The notes beneath the pieces were generated by a model. That model was not told the origin of the DNA. It was given only the letters and a program-made list of their open reading frames with translations, and ran no database searches. A stretch of DNA of 64,000 bases from JAJPKK01 sp963807015 (GTDB lineage: Bacteria; Pseudomonadota; Alphaproteobacteria; Rhizobiales; Xanthobacteraceae). Shown here piece by piece: positions 16,923-26,121 of this stretch. Location: positions 62,001 to 126,000 of the forward strand of contig CAWEAS010000015.1 in the NCBI GenBank assembly GCA_963807015.1, read 5' to 3'. Made by a program: the position numbers and the translations under genes. Each line of letters begins with the position of its first letter. The stretch's first letter is position 1.

Positions 16923-18749
16923 TCAGAATACCTTGGCCTCAGAGGACGTGAGCCATGTTCGAAAGCTCGAATACACGGCCGAGTCGGAATACTTATTTTG
17001 AATAGCGGTCATTGCGTGAACCGAGATGTTTGAAGGTATCTGTCCGTTGAGTATATCGCTGACAAGCTCGGCGAACTCACACCAGTCTCCCGCAATATGA
17101 CAAAGGCCAGCAATTTCGGCCGGTAGACCGTCGGCTCCGTTGGGCCACACGACGATGTCACGTGAGTGTACCAGCGCTTCGATCGTCTTAACCTTAAGCC
17201 CTGTGCCCGCGATTGTTGGATTGATGACAACCTTCGCAGCTTTGTATTCATTGGCTAGATCTGGCACTGGACCGAGAATTGTGACCCCGTCGAGACCTTG
17301 CAAAGTTGATTCGCCAATTTTGCCCGCTATCCGCAGATCGGCCTTCGGCACGACAGCCCGGATCCGGGGCCAAGCGAATCGAAGAAAATCTGCTAAACCT
17401 TTACGATTAATTTGATTACCCGAGCCAACGACGAGCACGTTATATCCGCTGGCAGGTGGGATTAAACGTTCTGGAAAATCGAAGTCGACGCCAACAGTCA
17501 AAACCGTGCGGTCAGGTAACATTCTACGCACCACTTCCGCTTCCAAGCACTGGATCGCCACAATCGCATCAGCTCTACTTAGGAGCCGTCCTTCGGTTTC
17601 AACCGGAAGCGACAAGCTATCTTTAATCCCGAAGCGGGTAACCTTATCCGCTTTAGACGAAAAGAGGTCGTGCATGTCCACAAAGCTCCGATGACGTCGA
17701 TCCATCAGCGCTAGCCAACGAGTCATAAATATATAATTCACGTAAAAAATGACCGGTCTATTGGCCCTTTGCAGATGCAGGAGAGACTCGATCAACACGT
17801 CGTGGCAAAACGTTCGTTCTATCCGAAGGATCTCATGCTCACATTCTTCAACCTCACCGAGCAGTTCGCTTATATTGCGAACATGATGTCCATCCAAATC
17901 ATTAAGGTTGATGAGACCGCTGCGGCTAACCACTCGGATTGTCCCATCTCTTTCGGCAGCAATAATATCACCATAACGCTCAGATATGCTGTGGAGGTCG
18001 TTATCAGAGAATGTCTCATCCAGCGGTGCTAAAACGACTATAATTCTAAAACCGACTTTTTGTAGCCAGTCGAGAAAACGGCCGATGCGATACTCGTTTC
18101 CTGCCCGTCGGGGCCACGGCGAAACGTGGGTCACACATGCCAACAAGGGGCCAGTTGGATTCTTCACCCTAGATGTGGCGCGTACATGAAGTTGACGCAC
18201 CTTTATACATAGCCTTGGCTGAGAGTCGTTTCGATATTCGACCTGAGGATGGCGGTTTCGGACCTGACGGCGGTGCTCGTTGCCACCAATAGGGTGGCTT
18301 TCCGAACAGAAGTGAGGTGACGGCGAGCGCCCTTCGTTCCTGCCGTATCGGATATAATGACCGAGAGGTTCGACGCCATCGCCCTTAACATCAGGGTTCT
18401 GATCAAGGTACCATCTGACGTCGAAAACGGGATGCGGATTGCGGCCTTCTTTCCAACCAATCAAAATATAATGCAGAAGCGGATTTGTGGTGGACGCGGC
18501 GAGGTCCTGATTTTGCTCTAGATAAAATCTTGTGTCGAAGAGAGGATGCGGATTGCGCCCTTCCAATGCGCCATGTTCGAGATAGTGCCGCGCGACATCA
18601 ATAGGCTTGTCATGAAGGTCCGGATAGGTTTGGCGATACCAAACAGGGTCCAGCAGGGCAGACTTGTGAAGGATCTCGACTTCGTCGTTAAGCCGCGCGA
18701 GCGATTTGGAGTTCTTGGAGAAAAATCTTGCTAAGCGCATAGTTCGCAA
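16923..18749 (-). CDS. Glycosyltransferase with N-terminal NPDV-type repeats, 608 aa
   Basis: The N-terminus carries tandem units of about 36-40 residues: LDPVWYRQTYPDLHDKPIDV, FDTRFYLEQNQDLAASTTNP and FDVRWYLDQNPDVKGDGVEP, each ending near an EGRNPHP-like turn. The C-terminal half is a GT-B glycosyltransferase: CVTHVSPWPRRAGNEYRIGR at its start, then VLVVGSGNQINRKGLADFLR and GTGLKVKTIEALVHSRDIVV (GT4/Glyco_trans_1_4 donor site). The same repeats appear in the sulfotransferase and in the coiled-coil methyltransferase of this locus, suggesting a shared docking module. The gene is intact and in series with the polysaccharide genes. Confidence 0.82.
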   Translation of the reverse strand: MRTMRLARFFSKNSKSLARLNDEVEILHKSALLDPVWYRQTYPDLHDKPIDVARHYLEHGALEGRNPHPLFDTRFYLEQNQDLAASTTNPLLHYILIGWKEGRNPHPVFDVRWYLDQNPDVKGDGVEPLGHYIRYGRNEGRSPSPHFCSESHPIGGNEHRRQVRNRHPQVEYRNDSQPRLCIKVRQLHVRATSRVKNPTGPLLACVTHVSPWPRRAGNEYRIGRFLDWLQKVGFRIIVVLAPLDETFSDNDLHSISERYGDIIAAERDGTIRVVSRSGLINLNDLDGHHVRNISELLGEVEECEHEILRIERTFCHDVLIESLLHLQRANRPVIFYVNYIFMTRWLALMDRRHRSFVDMHDLFSSKADKVTRFGIKDSLSLPVETEGRLLSRADAIVAIQCLEAEVVRRMLPDRTVLTVGVDFDFPERLIPPASGYNVLVVGSGNQINRKGLADFLRFAWPRIRAVVPKADLRIAGKIGESTLQGLDGVTILGPVPDLANEYKAAKVVINPTIAGTGLKVKTIEALVHSRDIVVWPNGADGLPAEIAGLCHIAGDWCEFAELVSDILNGQIPSNISVHAMTAIQNKYSDSAVYSSFRTWLTSSEAKVF

Positions 18750-18823
18750 CCAGTCGTCCAGTTTCTCCCGATCCGATTTCGCCAGAAAAGCTCTGTCGGA
18801 TCTATGATCGATGTTCGCACGGC

Positions 18824-19954
18824 CTACATGCTGTTCTCTGCGCTGACTGAGATGCTTACCTCGTGACCAAGCTCCCGCTGCGGCAATTCTAATTTCGCGG
18901 CAATCCGCGCGCGGTCCTCGCGCACTCTTCGAAGGCGCTCAAGGACTGAAGAGGCGGAGAAATCCGCGTTGTTAGGCTTTTGTTCAGAAGCCGCCCTCGG
19001 AGGAAGCGCCCATCGCCGTTGCATTCGATTTTCCCCGTAACCAAAGGCTTTGAAATGCGCGAGACCTGATTCCCAGACGCCTCGTTCTACGTCGGCCGCG
19101 ATATCTGGATTTGAGGCGAGATAGGCCTGCTCGTCAAAATTGTCTAACGTGAAAACTTGCCGAGGCAGCCAGGCCGGTCGAAAGGGACGGCGGTCTGCGG
19201 CGGACCAAGAGACGCTGCGAACCGCTGCGTAAAGACGCAGATCGTGCTTGAGATGATGGGCTAGAAAATCCCGTAATTGAGGGCTGTCAAATACTTGAAC
19301 ATTAAAATGATATTTGGCGACATTATCTCGGATATCATCGACGGCGTCGGGAAGTTGCGCGAAGCCGAACGCTCGATAGAGCCGAGGCAAATCATATTCG
19401 TTCGCGACATATGTATATTTCGCTAGTCGGCGCGCGACCTCATCGTCTGAGATCTCAGCGAAATCAGCGCCGAGCACATATTTTGATTGCACATTTAGAA
19501 AAAGATCGGAGTTCCTCAAGAGGAGGTTAATCACGGCGTCTGGATTGGAATAATCCGTCGATCTCACGTCGGCATCGAGATGTTGCTCAGCTCGCTGGTG
19601 CAGATCATAATAGTTGCTGCGATAATATTTCTCAAAACTCCAGTTTAAATAGGAGGTGATTTGAGCCTTCGGCTCGCGGACGCTCGAGAAATATTCGATC
19701 GGTCGATTGACCCATATGAGACCTTTCGCGACGCTATCATGGTCCACGTGGCCACCAATCCAGTGAATTTTACGAGCAAGATCGATGAATGCAACTCGAT
19801 CGTTTATCGTGAATAGGACGTTGTTGTTTTCGGCCGGTGTGCAAAGGCTAAGAATTTTCGTAATCGTGCTACCTGCCGTCTTCGGCACATGGAGGTAGAC
19901 GATCAACGGGTACGCGCTTGCTTCCGATTTGGAGGCGTCATCGAGATGTTCCAT
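18824..19954 (-). CDS. Sulfotransferase family 2-like protein with one NPDV repeat, 376 aa
   Basis: The PAPS-binding 5'-phosphosulfate loop LHVPKTAGSTITKIL lies at residues 22-36, and the 3'-phosphate site is SSVREPKAQITSYLNW (about 92-107), as in Sulfotransfer_2 proteins that sulfate carbohydrates. The C-terminal part has one repeat of the local family (FDEQAYLASNPDIAADVERG, then SGLAHFKAFGYGENR) and a charged tail. It presumably sulfates the polysaccharide made here. It is intact and between a repeat-containing glycosyltransferase and the repeat-containing methyltransferase. No PAPS-synthesis genes are in the window. Confidence 0.82.
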   Translation of the reverse strand: MEHLDDASKSEASAYPLIVYLHVPKTAGSTITKILSLCTPAENNNVLFTINDRVAFIDLARKIHWIGGHVDHDSVAKGLIWVNRPIEYFSSVREPKAQITSYLNWSFEKYYRSNYYDLHQRAEQHLDADVRSTDYSNPDAVINLLLRNSDLFLNVQSKYVLGADFAEISDDEVARRLAKYTYVANEYDLPRLYRAFGFAQLPDAVDDIRDNVAKYHFNVQVFDSPQLRDFLAHHLKHDLRLYAAVRSVSWSAADRRPFRPAWLPRQVFTLDNFDEQAYLASNPDIAADVERGVWESGLAHFKAFGYGENRMQRRWALPPRAASEQKPNNADFSASSVLERLRRVREDRARIAAKLELPQRELGHEVSISVSAENSM

Positions 19955-20167
19955 TTCAACGATCCTGAGTTGCGGCGTGGCGAGGGCGATTGATGCATGT
20001 GCGCTGGCAGGCCATTGTTTACGTGCTATTGTTTAAATGCGATTACAGCTCTGCGAAATCGCGCGCGAATGTCGTTCGGGTCAGCTTATGGGATGCTGAG
20101 ACGAGCGACCGTTTAGAAATAGCATAATGTGCGCGGATCGAAAGAGGCGGCCCGCGATGCAATAATT

Positions 20168-23100
20168 TCAAGCCGGTCGCACAGGGAGTCTGCCTTCGTG
20201 GCGCCCGTAGCGCAGGTAATGTTCGAGAGGATTAATACCTTTGCTGTGGACATCCGGGTTAGCTTCTAGATAAAAGTTGGTTTGGAAAAGGGGGCCGGGA
20301 TCTCGACCTTCCCGAAACCCGTCTGTCATATAGTGGAGAAGCGGGTTTACGCCCGCGCGCCGCACATCTTCGTAGCGATCCAAATACCAGCGCGTGTCGA
20401 ATAGCGGGTTCGGCCGGTAGCCACGCAAGTAACCCTCCTCCAAATAGTGCTCGGCCGGCCAGCGGCCCTCTTTGGCGATATCGGGATATTCGCGCAAATA
20501 CCACTCGGCGTCGAAAAGGCCGCTTTTCATGAGCCGCCGCATGGCGCGGCGCGTCGACAGGGGGAAAAGCCTCATCCAGGAACGGCGGTTTCGCTGCCTC
20601 TTTCTTACCTTCGCGACCGCCGCCTCGGCGTCGACGAGTTGCTCGCGTAGGACGCGAACTTGCGCCTGAGCGGTGTGTAGCTGCGTCTCCAGGTCGCGAA
20701 TGTGGATGGTCTGGGCAGCGGCAGCCTTATCTTTCTCCAATGACGCAAGTTCCCAAGCTCGCGTGGCTCGTTCAATTTCTACGTGCGCATTGTCGAGTTC
20801 GCCTGCGAGACGCTGAGTTTCCGATTGGCTATCGCTCAGAAAGCGGCGGGTCCCTTCGACATCACGTGAAAGTCGATCGATCTCGCGATCACGGTTCCGT
20901 ATTGACGATTGAGCGGATATTAATTCGCGGGAGAGTTTGCCGATTTCTTTCTCGCGGTCTTTCGACATCTGGACAGCGGCGCGCAGCGCCTCCAGTTCTT
21001 GCCCAAGCAAGGCCGCCTGAGCATTGTTCTGCGCCGCCGCCGCTATTTCCTCTTCGAGCGCAGCAGCGAGCTGATCCCGTTCGCGCTCGTGCCTGTTCGA
21101 TTCCGATTGAGCGGCGTCAAGATCGAACCTGAGCCTTGTTGCCGTAGTCTCGTGGTCTCGGACAGCGGCGCGCAGCGCCTCCAGTTCTTGCCCAAGCAAG
21201 GCCGCCTGAGCATTGTTCCGCGCCGCCGCCGCTTTTTCCTCTTCGAGCGCAGCAGCGAGCTGGTCGCGCTCGCGCTCGTGCCTGTTCGATTCCGATTGAG
21301 CGGCGTCAAGATCGGTCCTGAGCCTTGTTGCCGTAGTCTCGTGGTCTCGGACAGCGGCGCGCAGCGCCTCCAGTTCTTGCCCAAGCAAGGCCGCCTGAGC
21401 ATTGTTCCGCGCCGCCGCCGCTTTTTCCTCTTCGAGCGCAGCAGCGAGCTGGTCGCGCTCGCGCTCGTGCCTGTTCGATTCCGATTGAGCGGCGTCAAGA
21501 TCGGTCCTGAGCCTTGTTGCCGTAGTCTCGTGGTCTCGGACAGCGGCGCGCAGCGCCTCCAGTTCTTGCCCAAGCAAGGCCGCCTGAGCATTGTTCCGCG
21601 CCGCCGCCGCTTTTTCCTCTTCGAGCGCAGCAGCGAGCTGGTCGCGCTCGCGCTCGTGCCTGTTCGATTCCGATTGAGCGGCGTCAAGATCGGTCCTGAG
21701 CCTTGTTGCCGTAGTCTCGTGGTCTCGGACAGCGGCGCGCAGCGCCTCCAGTTCTTGCCCAAGCAAGGCCGCCTGAGCATTGTTCCGCGCCGCCGCCGCT
21801 TTTTCCTCTTCGAGCGCAGCAGCGAGCTGGTCGCGCTCGCGCTCGTGCCTGTTCGATTCCGATTGAGCGGCGTCAAGATCGGTCCTGAGCCTTGTTGCCG
21901 TAGTCTCGTGGTCTCGGACAGCGGCGCGCAGCGCCTCCAGTTCTTGCCCAAGCAAGGCCGCCTGAGCATTGTTCCGCGCCGCCGCCGCTTTTTCCTCTTC
22001 GAGCGCAGCAGCGAGCTGGTCGCGCTCGCGCTCGTGCCTGTTCGATTCCGATTGAGCGGCGTCAAGATCGGTCCTGAGCCTTGTTGCCGTAGTCTCGTGG
22101 TCTCGGACAGCGGCGCGCAGCGCCTCCAGTTCTTGCCCAAGCAAGGCCCCCTGAGCATTATTCCGCGCCGCCGCCGCTATTTCCTCTTCGAGCGCAGCAG
22201 CGAGCTGATCGCGCTCGTGCTCGCGCTCATTCGACACCGCCTGAACCGCTTCGACGTCAGCGCGCAGTTTTGCCGCCTCGGCTTCGCGATCCTGCGCGGC
22301 GGCGCGCAACGTCTCCTGTTCCCGCCCGAGCAAGGCCACATGCTCTTGGGCCCGCGCCGCCGCCGCCTTTTCCTCGGCGAGGGCGGCGGCGAGTTGATCG
22401 CGTTCGTGCGCCGTCGCTTGAACACGTTCGAGATCGGCCGCGAGGTCAGTCGCGGTGGCTTCGTATTTTTGGATAGCAGCGCGCATCGCCTCGGCTTCCT
22501 GCCCAAGCGCAGCGGCGGCTAGCTGCTTCGCAGCAAGCTCGGCCTTGGTGCTGGTGAGCTCCGTTGCGACCGAGGCCATCTGTTGGGCGAACGCCGCCGA
22601 GATCGAGGTCACGTTACTGCGGGTCTCATCCAACGTTTCTTTCAATTTATCGCGCTCATGCTCGCGATTGACAAGTTTTTGTTTTGCTTGCAAGAGCAAC
22701 TGCTGGTCTTCACTTTCTACAATCAAATTTGCAACTTCATCAGTATCATAGCTTCTGACGTTGAAGGCGCCATGCACCACATCAGCCAGCCGTTTTTTTG
22801 GTAGCGTGCGCCGGGCAATCAGGCCTTTGCGAAACACGATGACGCAGTCGTTCCATTGATCGCCCTTGCGGCCCGCAATGAATGATTCGACAAGGGTCAC
22901 CGTTTTGCCTTGATGCGCGGCCCACGCAGCGAGTGCAAGCCCTGCGTCTGGATAGAACCGCCAATTGTCGAACGGATAGCTATGGTAATTACCATTTGAT
23001 GGCGTGTTGAGATAAATATAACCGGCGGACTTCGTTACCCGAACCATCTCTAAAAATGTCAGCCAGAACATTTGGGTATGTTCCAAGCATGATGACGCGA

Positions 23101-23332
23101 CGGTTGCATCAAAACGACCATCTTTGAATGGCAAGGAATGCGGATTTTGAAGGACCATATCCACAGCTGGCCCTGCCATAATATCGACCCCAAGGTACTT
23201 GGAGCCCTTAGGCGCATAGTCGCGCAGAGTTCCGTTGACATTTAGCGATCCGACTTCAAGGATACGCGGCTGTCGGCGAGGGAAATACACTGCGAAGAAT
23301 TTCTGGCCAATATCGAACGCTGTGTCGTGCAT
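20168..23332 (-). CDS. SAM methyltransferase fused to a long repeated coiled coil and NPDV repeats, 1054 aa
   Basis: Residues 1 to about 190 are a methyltransferase: RILEVGSLNVNGTLRDYAPK motif I, FDATVASSCLEHTQMFW, and AGYIYLNTPSNGNYHSYPFD. Then comes about 700 residues of coiled coil built from near-identical 63-residue units (DHETTATRLRTDLDAAQSES, NRHERERDQLAAALEEE, and so on). The C-terminus has three NPDV-type units (FDAEWYLREYPDIAKEGRWP, FDTRWYLDRYEDVRRAGVNP, FQTNFYLEANPDVHSKGINP). The design recalls chain-length rulers such as WbdD, in which a methyltransferase caps the glycan and a coiled coil sets its length; that role is inference. It is the first gene of the polysaccharide series. 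Confidence 0.82.
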   Translation of the reverse strand: MHDTAFDIGQKFFAVYFPRRQPRILEVGSLNVNGTLRDYAPKGSKYLGVDIMAGPAVDMVLQNPHSLPFKDGRFDATVASSCLEHTQMFWLTFLEMVRVTKSAGYIYLNTPSNGNYHSYPFDNWRFYPDAGLALAAWAAHQGKTVTLVESFIAGRKGDQWNDCVIVFRKGLIARRTLPKKRLADVVHGAFNVRSYDTDEVANLIVESEDQQLLLQAKQKLVNREHERDKLKETLDETRSNVTSISAAFAQQMASVATELTSTKAELAAKQLAAAALGQEAEAMRAAIQKYEATATDLAADLERVQATAHERDQLAAALAEEKAAAARAQEHVALLGREQETLRAAAQDREAEAAKLRADVEAVQAVSNEREHERDQLAAALEEEIAAAARNNAQGALLGQELEALRAAVRDHETTATRLRTDLDAAQSESNRHERERDQLAAALEEEKAAAARNNAQAALLGQELEALRAAVRDHETTATRLRTDLDAAQSESNRHERERDQLAAALEEEKAAAARNNAQAALLGQELEALRAAVRDHETTATRLRTDLDAAQSESNRHERERDQLAAALEEEKAAAARNNAQAALLGQELEALRAAVRDHETTATRLRTDLDAAQSESNRHERERDQLAAALEEEKAAAARNNAQAALLGQELEALRAAVRDHETTATRLRTDLDAAQSESNRHERERDQLAAALEEEKAAAARNNAQAALLGQELEALRAAVRDHETTATRLRFDLDAAQSESNRHERERDQLAAALEEEIAAAAQNNAQAALLGQELEALRAAVQMSKDREKEIGKLSRELISAQSSIRNRDREIDRLSRDVEGTRRFLSDSQSETQRLAGELDNAHVEIERATRAWELASLEKDKAAAAQTIHIRDLETQLHTAQAQVRVLREQLVDAEAAVAKVRKRQRNRRSWMRLFPLSTRRAMRRLMKSGLFDAEWYLREYPDIAKEGRWPAEHYLEEGYLRGYRPNPLFDTRWYLDRYEDVRRAGVNPLLHYMTDGFREGRDPGPLFQTNFYLEANPDVHSKGINPLEHYLRYGRHEGRLPVRPA
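20992..22125. repeat. Six tandem copies of a 189-bp unit inside the coiled-coil gene
   Basis: The marker CCAGTTCTTG recurs at 20992, 21181, 21370, 21559, 21748, 21937 and 22126, exactly 189 bases apart, and the units between are almost identical. A partial, more diverged unit follows. 189 is a multiple of 3, so each unit adds 63 residues without a frame change, and it also keeps two shadow frames open. Such arrays change copy number by recombination. Confidence 0.95.
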
Positions 23333-23471
23333 TGCCTTCGACCTGCCGTGTTTGTTCGAAATAGCGTTAGCTAGCGGTCATTCGCGCGCCATGCCCTCGG
23401 GTTTGAACTCGCGGTGCAACGGCGCTTGCTGCCCGTTCTGCGGAGGTGTCGTCTAGGAGGCCTCGTGCCGG
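23333..23471. other. Upstream region of the polysaccharide series
   Basis: Short stretch between the start of the methyltransferase/coiled-coil gene and the IS1380 remnant. It should contain the promoter for the minus-strand series, but no box was fixed with confidence. Confidence 0.3.
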
Positions 23472-24192
23472 CTAGGTCCCATGACCGATTTGGTCCTCAT
23501 CGCTGCTCGTCGGTTGCCCACTCCTTGAACACCCTAGATTTTTCTCGGAAATCGCGGTAATTATAAAGTTGCCGCGGGGTGCAAGCGATGCGCGAGGTGA
23601 GCGACAGAGAGCGCGCGCGAGGGTTCGGAACAGCGCCCGCTCGGGGCAACTCGAGGGTAGGTGTATGCGAATGCGCTCAACGTGCTCGATGACCCGCGCA
23701 CCGATCTTGATGAGGCGCTCGCGTATCGTCGCGAACTCAGCCGTGGCCAGCGGGCTGGTCTGCGGGATCGCGGCGCGCACGCCATGCGTCAGCCAGAACG
23801 CCGCGGTATGGTGGACGAGCCGCACCTGATTGGCGGTCGCGCTGTGACACGACATGCGGTCCGAGGAGAGCTGCGCCTTGTGATGCCGAACTGGTCAATG
23901 AGAGCGGCACACAGCCGCGCCGCCTCGGTCTTGCGCGGCGCATCCTCAGGCGGGAGACGGTCGATTGCGAGGCCAGCGCTTCGCCGCTCTCTGGACAGCG
24001 CCCAACCGCAAGCTTCATCCAAGGATCATGGCGCAGCCGATCGAGGTCGTTAGCATCCTCGTAACCGCAGGCGATCGCAGACACCCGCGCCATCACCATT
24101 TCGAACATCGCGTGTCGGATGCGATTCTGATCGCGCCGATCCGGCATCGCGTCCGCAAGCCGCCAGCATACACCGACCGTGCGCTTCGCCAC
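23472..24192 (-). pseudogene. IS1380-family transposase remnant
   Basis: The upstream part (from 24192) contains CYEDANDLDRLR-like sequence: IACGYEDANDLDRLRHDPWM followed by KLAVGRCPESGEALASQSTV, the conserved N-terminal region of IS1380 transposases. The downstream part, in another frame, has ATANQVRLVHHTAAFWLTHG and HVERIRIHLPSSCPERALFR, the conserved C-terminal end. The middle, with most catalytic residues, is deleted and there are several frame changes. The element is therefore dead. Its 5' end abuts the truncated IS3 gene, so one element probably inserted next to or into the other. Confidence 0.8.
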
Positions 24193-24196
24193 GGCC

Positions 24197-24740
24197 GCGG
24201 GCGCCGTGCGGGCCGAACCAGGTCTGGTCTTACGACTTCGTGTTCGATCATTGCGCCAACGGTCAGCAGTTGAAGTGTCTCACCGTGACCGACGAGTTCA
24301 ACAAGGAAGGATTGGCGATCGACGTCGACGGCCGCATTCGCTCGCCGCGCGTGATCGAAGTGCTGTCGCGGTTGGTGAGCGCACGCGGCGCGCCGGCCTT
24401 CCTGCGCAGCGACAATGGACCGGAGTTCGTATCCAAGGCTCTGTTGTCCTGGATTGTCGCGCAAGGGATCGGCACGGCGTTGATCGAACCCGGCAAACCT
24501 TGGCAGAATGGCGTCTCGGAAAGCTTCAATGGCAAATTCCGCGACGAGTGCCTGAGCCTCGAATGGTTTCGTTCGCGTGCCGAGGCGAAGGTCATCATCG
24601 AAGCGTGGCGGCGGCACTACAACGAGGTGCGGCCGCATTCGAGTCTCGACTATCTCACCCCGAACGAGTTCGCGGCTCGATTGGAAAACGCAGCGCCCCG
24701 TTGCACCAACCGCTCCGCAAGGAGCACATGCAGGAAGTAA
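24197..24740 (+). pseudogene. IS3-family transposase OrfB fragment (integrase core)
   Basis: The open frame contains NQVWSYDFVFDHCANGQQLK (first catalytic Asp), FLRSDNGPEFVSKALLSWIV (second Asp) and GVSESFNGKFRDECLSLEWF (Glu), completing the DDE triad. The HYNEVRPHSSLDYLTPNEFA tail is also typical. The N-terminal HTH part and OrfA are missing, cut at the junction with the IS1380 remnant. The C-terminus runs out of frame shortly after ARLENAAP. It is a 5'-truncated, inactive copy. Confidence 0.85.
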
Positions 24741-25079
24741 GGGACGCCGTCTCAAGTTAGCTGTGTTCCGAAGAAACAGGGCAGGTCAACGCTACCGCAC
24801 TTCGGGTGAATCTCACCACCCAAAGCAGCACTGGTGGACAAGACTTCGAGCTCAGCGAAGAGCCCAGGTCCTTCTAAAATTCAAAATTTCGGTGGTGTTC
24901 CCCCACCAGGTAGGCCCCGACGTCCGTTGTATTTTACCCGTGCAAATTGCGATAGGTCAATGATTGCGGTTGTAGTTCGGCCATTCAAATAACCACTTGT
25001 TTTTTAACATAAAAAGTCACTTCGCCGTACCGTCAGGCACAAGGCATGCCGTCGCGAAGCCAAAATGGGCGAGTGAGCT
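24741..25079. other. Intergenic stretch downstream of the IS remnants
   Basis: No coding region is supported. The first part may be the 3' end of the IS3 element. No target-site duplication could be identified by eye. Confidence 0.35.
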
Positions 25080-25358
25080 TTACCCCTCCGCCTTCGCTAG
25101 CGGGGGGTGACCGCCATTGGCGTTGGCTAACGACACGGCGCTTTCTTGACCGATGACCGTGCTCAGGCTGAACTGGTAGGCGTCCCTATCCAAATCCCCG
25201 ATATCAACACCGGATTCGCCGCCCGCGATGAGCTCCGGAGTGGATTCGCACGGCTCGCTGTCGACCGGGGTTTCAACGACGAGCGGCGTGTACACCTCGT
25301 CCTCCCAGACAGTGAAGGGCCACTCATCACCAATTAAAGCACCGTTCCGAATCGACAC
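25080..25358 (-). CDS. Hypothetical protein, 92 aa
   Basis: The start GTG 25356-25358 is supported by an excellent Shine-Dalgarno sequence (GGAGG, about 25366-25370, seven bases away). The acidic product starts MSIRNGALIGDEWPFTVWED and continues with VYTPLVVETPVD and a DIGDLDRDAYQFSLSTVIGQ segment. I do not recognise the family. It stands alone between IS remnants and the phage-type genes, so it may be cargo of a mobile element. No signal peptide or membrane segment is visible. Confidence 0.55.
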   Translation of the reverse strand: MSIRNGALIGDEWPFTVWEDEVYTPLVVETPVDSEPCESTPELIAGGESGVDIGDLDRDAYQFSLSTVIGQESAVSLANANGGHPPLAKAEG

Positions 25359-25500
25359 TTACAATTCCTCCACATTGACGTGGCCCGCCTCTCAGCGACC
25401 CCCCGGCTATTCCGCACCGCTTCTCAGCTTAGGCCTGGATGAGGTGAATGTTAGGCAACATCACGCCGTAGCCTAACCAAGACGCCACGATCCACAGCGT

Positions 25501-26121
25501 TTAAAGTCCGCGCCTGTCCATGCGAACGGATTGCAGGACCAACAACGTCTGCAGAGTCTGGCGCCATAATGCCGCTTCGTATCGGCCAAGCCGCTCGAAC
25601 ACGCCGCTGTCTAAATTGGCCAGCCGCAGGAAGGAATAGGTCAATTGGCGTGTCGCCGCCGCGTGCTCATCAGGGGGATCGAAATGATAGTCAACCGGTT
25701 CGCTTCGGCCGTTGTCTGCCCGAACGGCTGGCGGTGAGCAATTGAGATGTTCGAGACCATTATACGGCCGATGCTCCGCGTCAGATGCCGGCAAGCTCAT
25801 TCTGCCGTCATGCAGGATTTCCGCCTGAATGTTCAGAAGGTCGGTTTCGATTGAGGTCGCGCGGCGGAGCCGCCACAGCAACGACGCAAGTCGCAGCACG
25901 AGCTCGCGTTCGCATGCGGTTCGCGCTTCATAATCTGCCGTCACGGCAGCTTCGAAGGCCTTGTAATCCTCCACATCTTCCACACGCGCGACCACCGTTT
26001 CAGCTGTCAATCCGTGGCGAAAGGCGTTTGCTCGTGATTGCCGCTTGCCTTCTTCGGTTCGCGGACCGGTGCTTCGCAATGCGTTGCGCCGATTGGCTTC
26101 GAGTTGGCGCAATGAAGTCAT
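25501..26121 (-). CDS. Conserved hypothetical protein with NRRNALRSTGPRTEEGK motif, 206 aa
   Basis: The N-terminus LEANRRNALRSTGPRTEEGK, followed by RANAFRHGLTAETVV, is a recurrent motif in rhizobial and phage-associated proteins of unknown function. Helices follow (CERELVLRLASLLWRLRRAT) and an Arg-rich C-terminus (RYEAALWRQTLQTLLVLQSV). The start at 26121 overlaps the end of the DUF968 gene (26118) by four bases, so it is the last gene of the recombination-module operon. The basic patches could contact DNA, but no function is established. Confidence 0.7.
   Translation of the reverse strand: MTSLRQLEANRRNALRSTGPRTEEGKRQSRANAFRHGLTAETVVARVEDVEDYKAFEAAVTADYEARTACERELVLRLASLLWRLRRATSIETDLLNIQAEILHDGRMSLPASDAEHRPYNGLEHLNCSPPAVRADNGRSEPVDYHFDPPDEHAAATRQLTYSFLRLANLDSGVFERLGRYEAALWRQTLQTLLVLQSVRMDRRGL

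Noticed and set aside
20992..22125. Possible CRISPR array
   Set aside because: The units are directly adjacent, 189 bp long, with no spacers, and encode in-frame coiled coil.
21043..22158. Second minus-strand frame (371 codons) across the same repeats
   Set aside because: Same cause; it overlaps the well-supported coiled-coil gene in another frame and has no start signal.
20999..22522. Long plus-strand open frame (507 codons) across the tandem repeats
   Set aside because: It is an antisense shadow: the 189-bp period is a multiple of 3, so an open unit stays open. The composition (Arg/Phe/Cys-rich repeats) is not protein-like.
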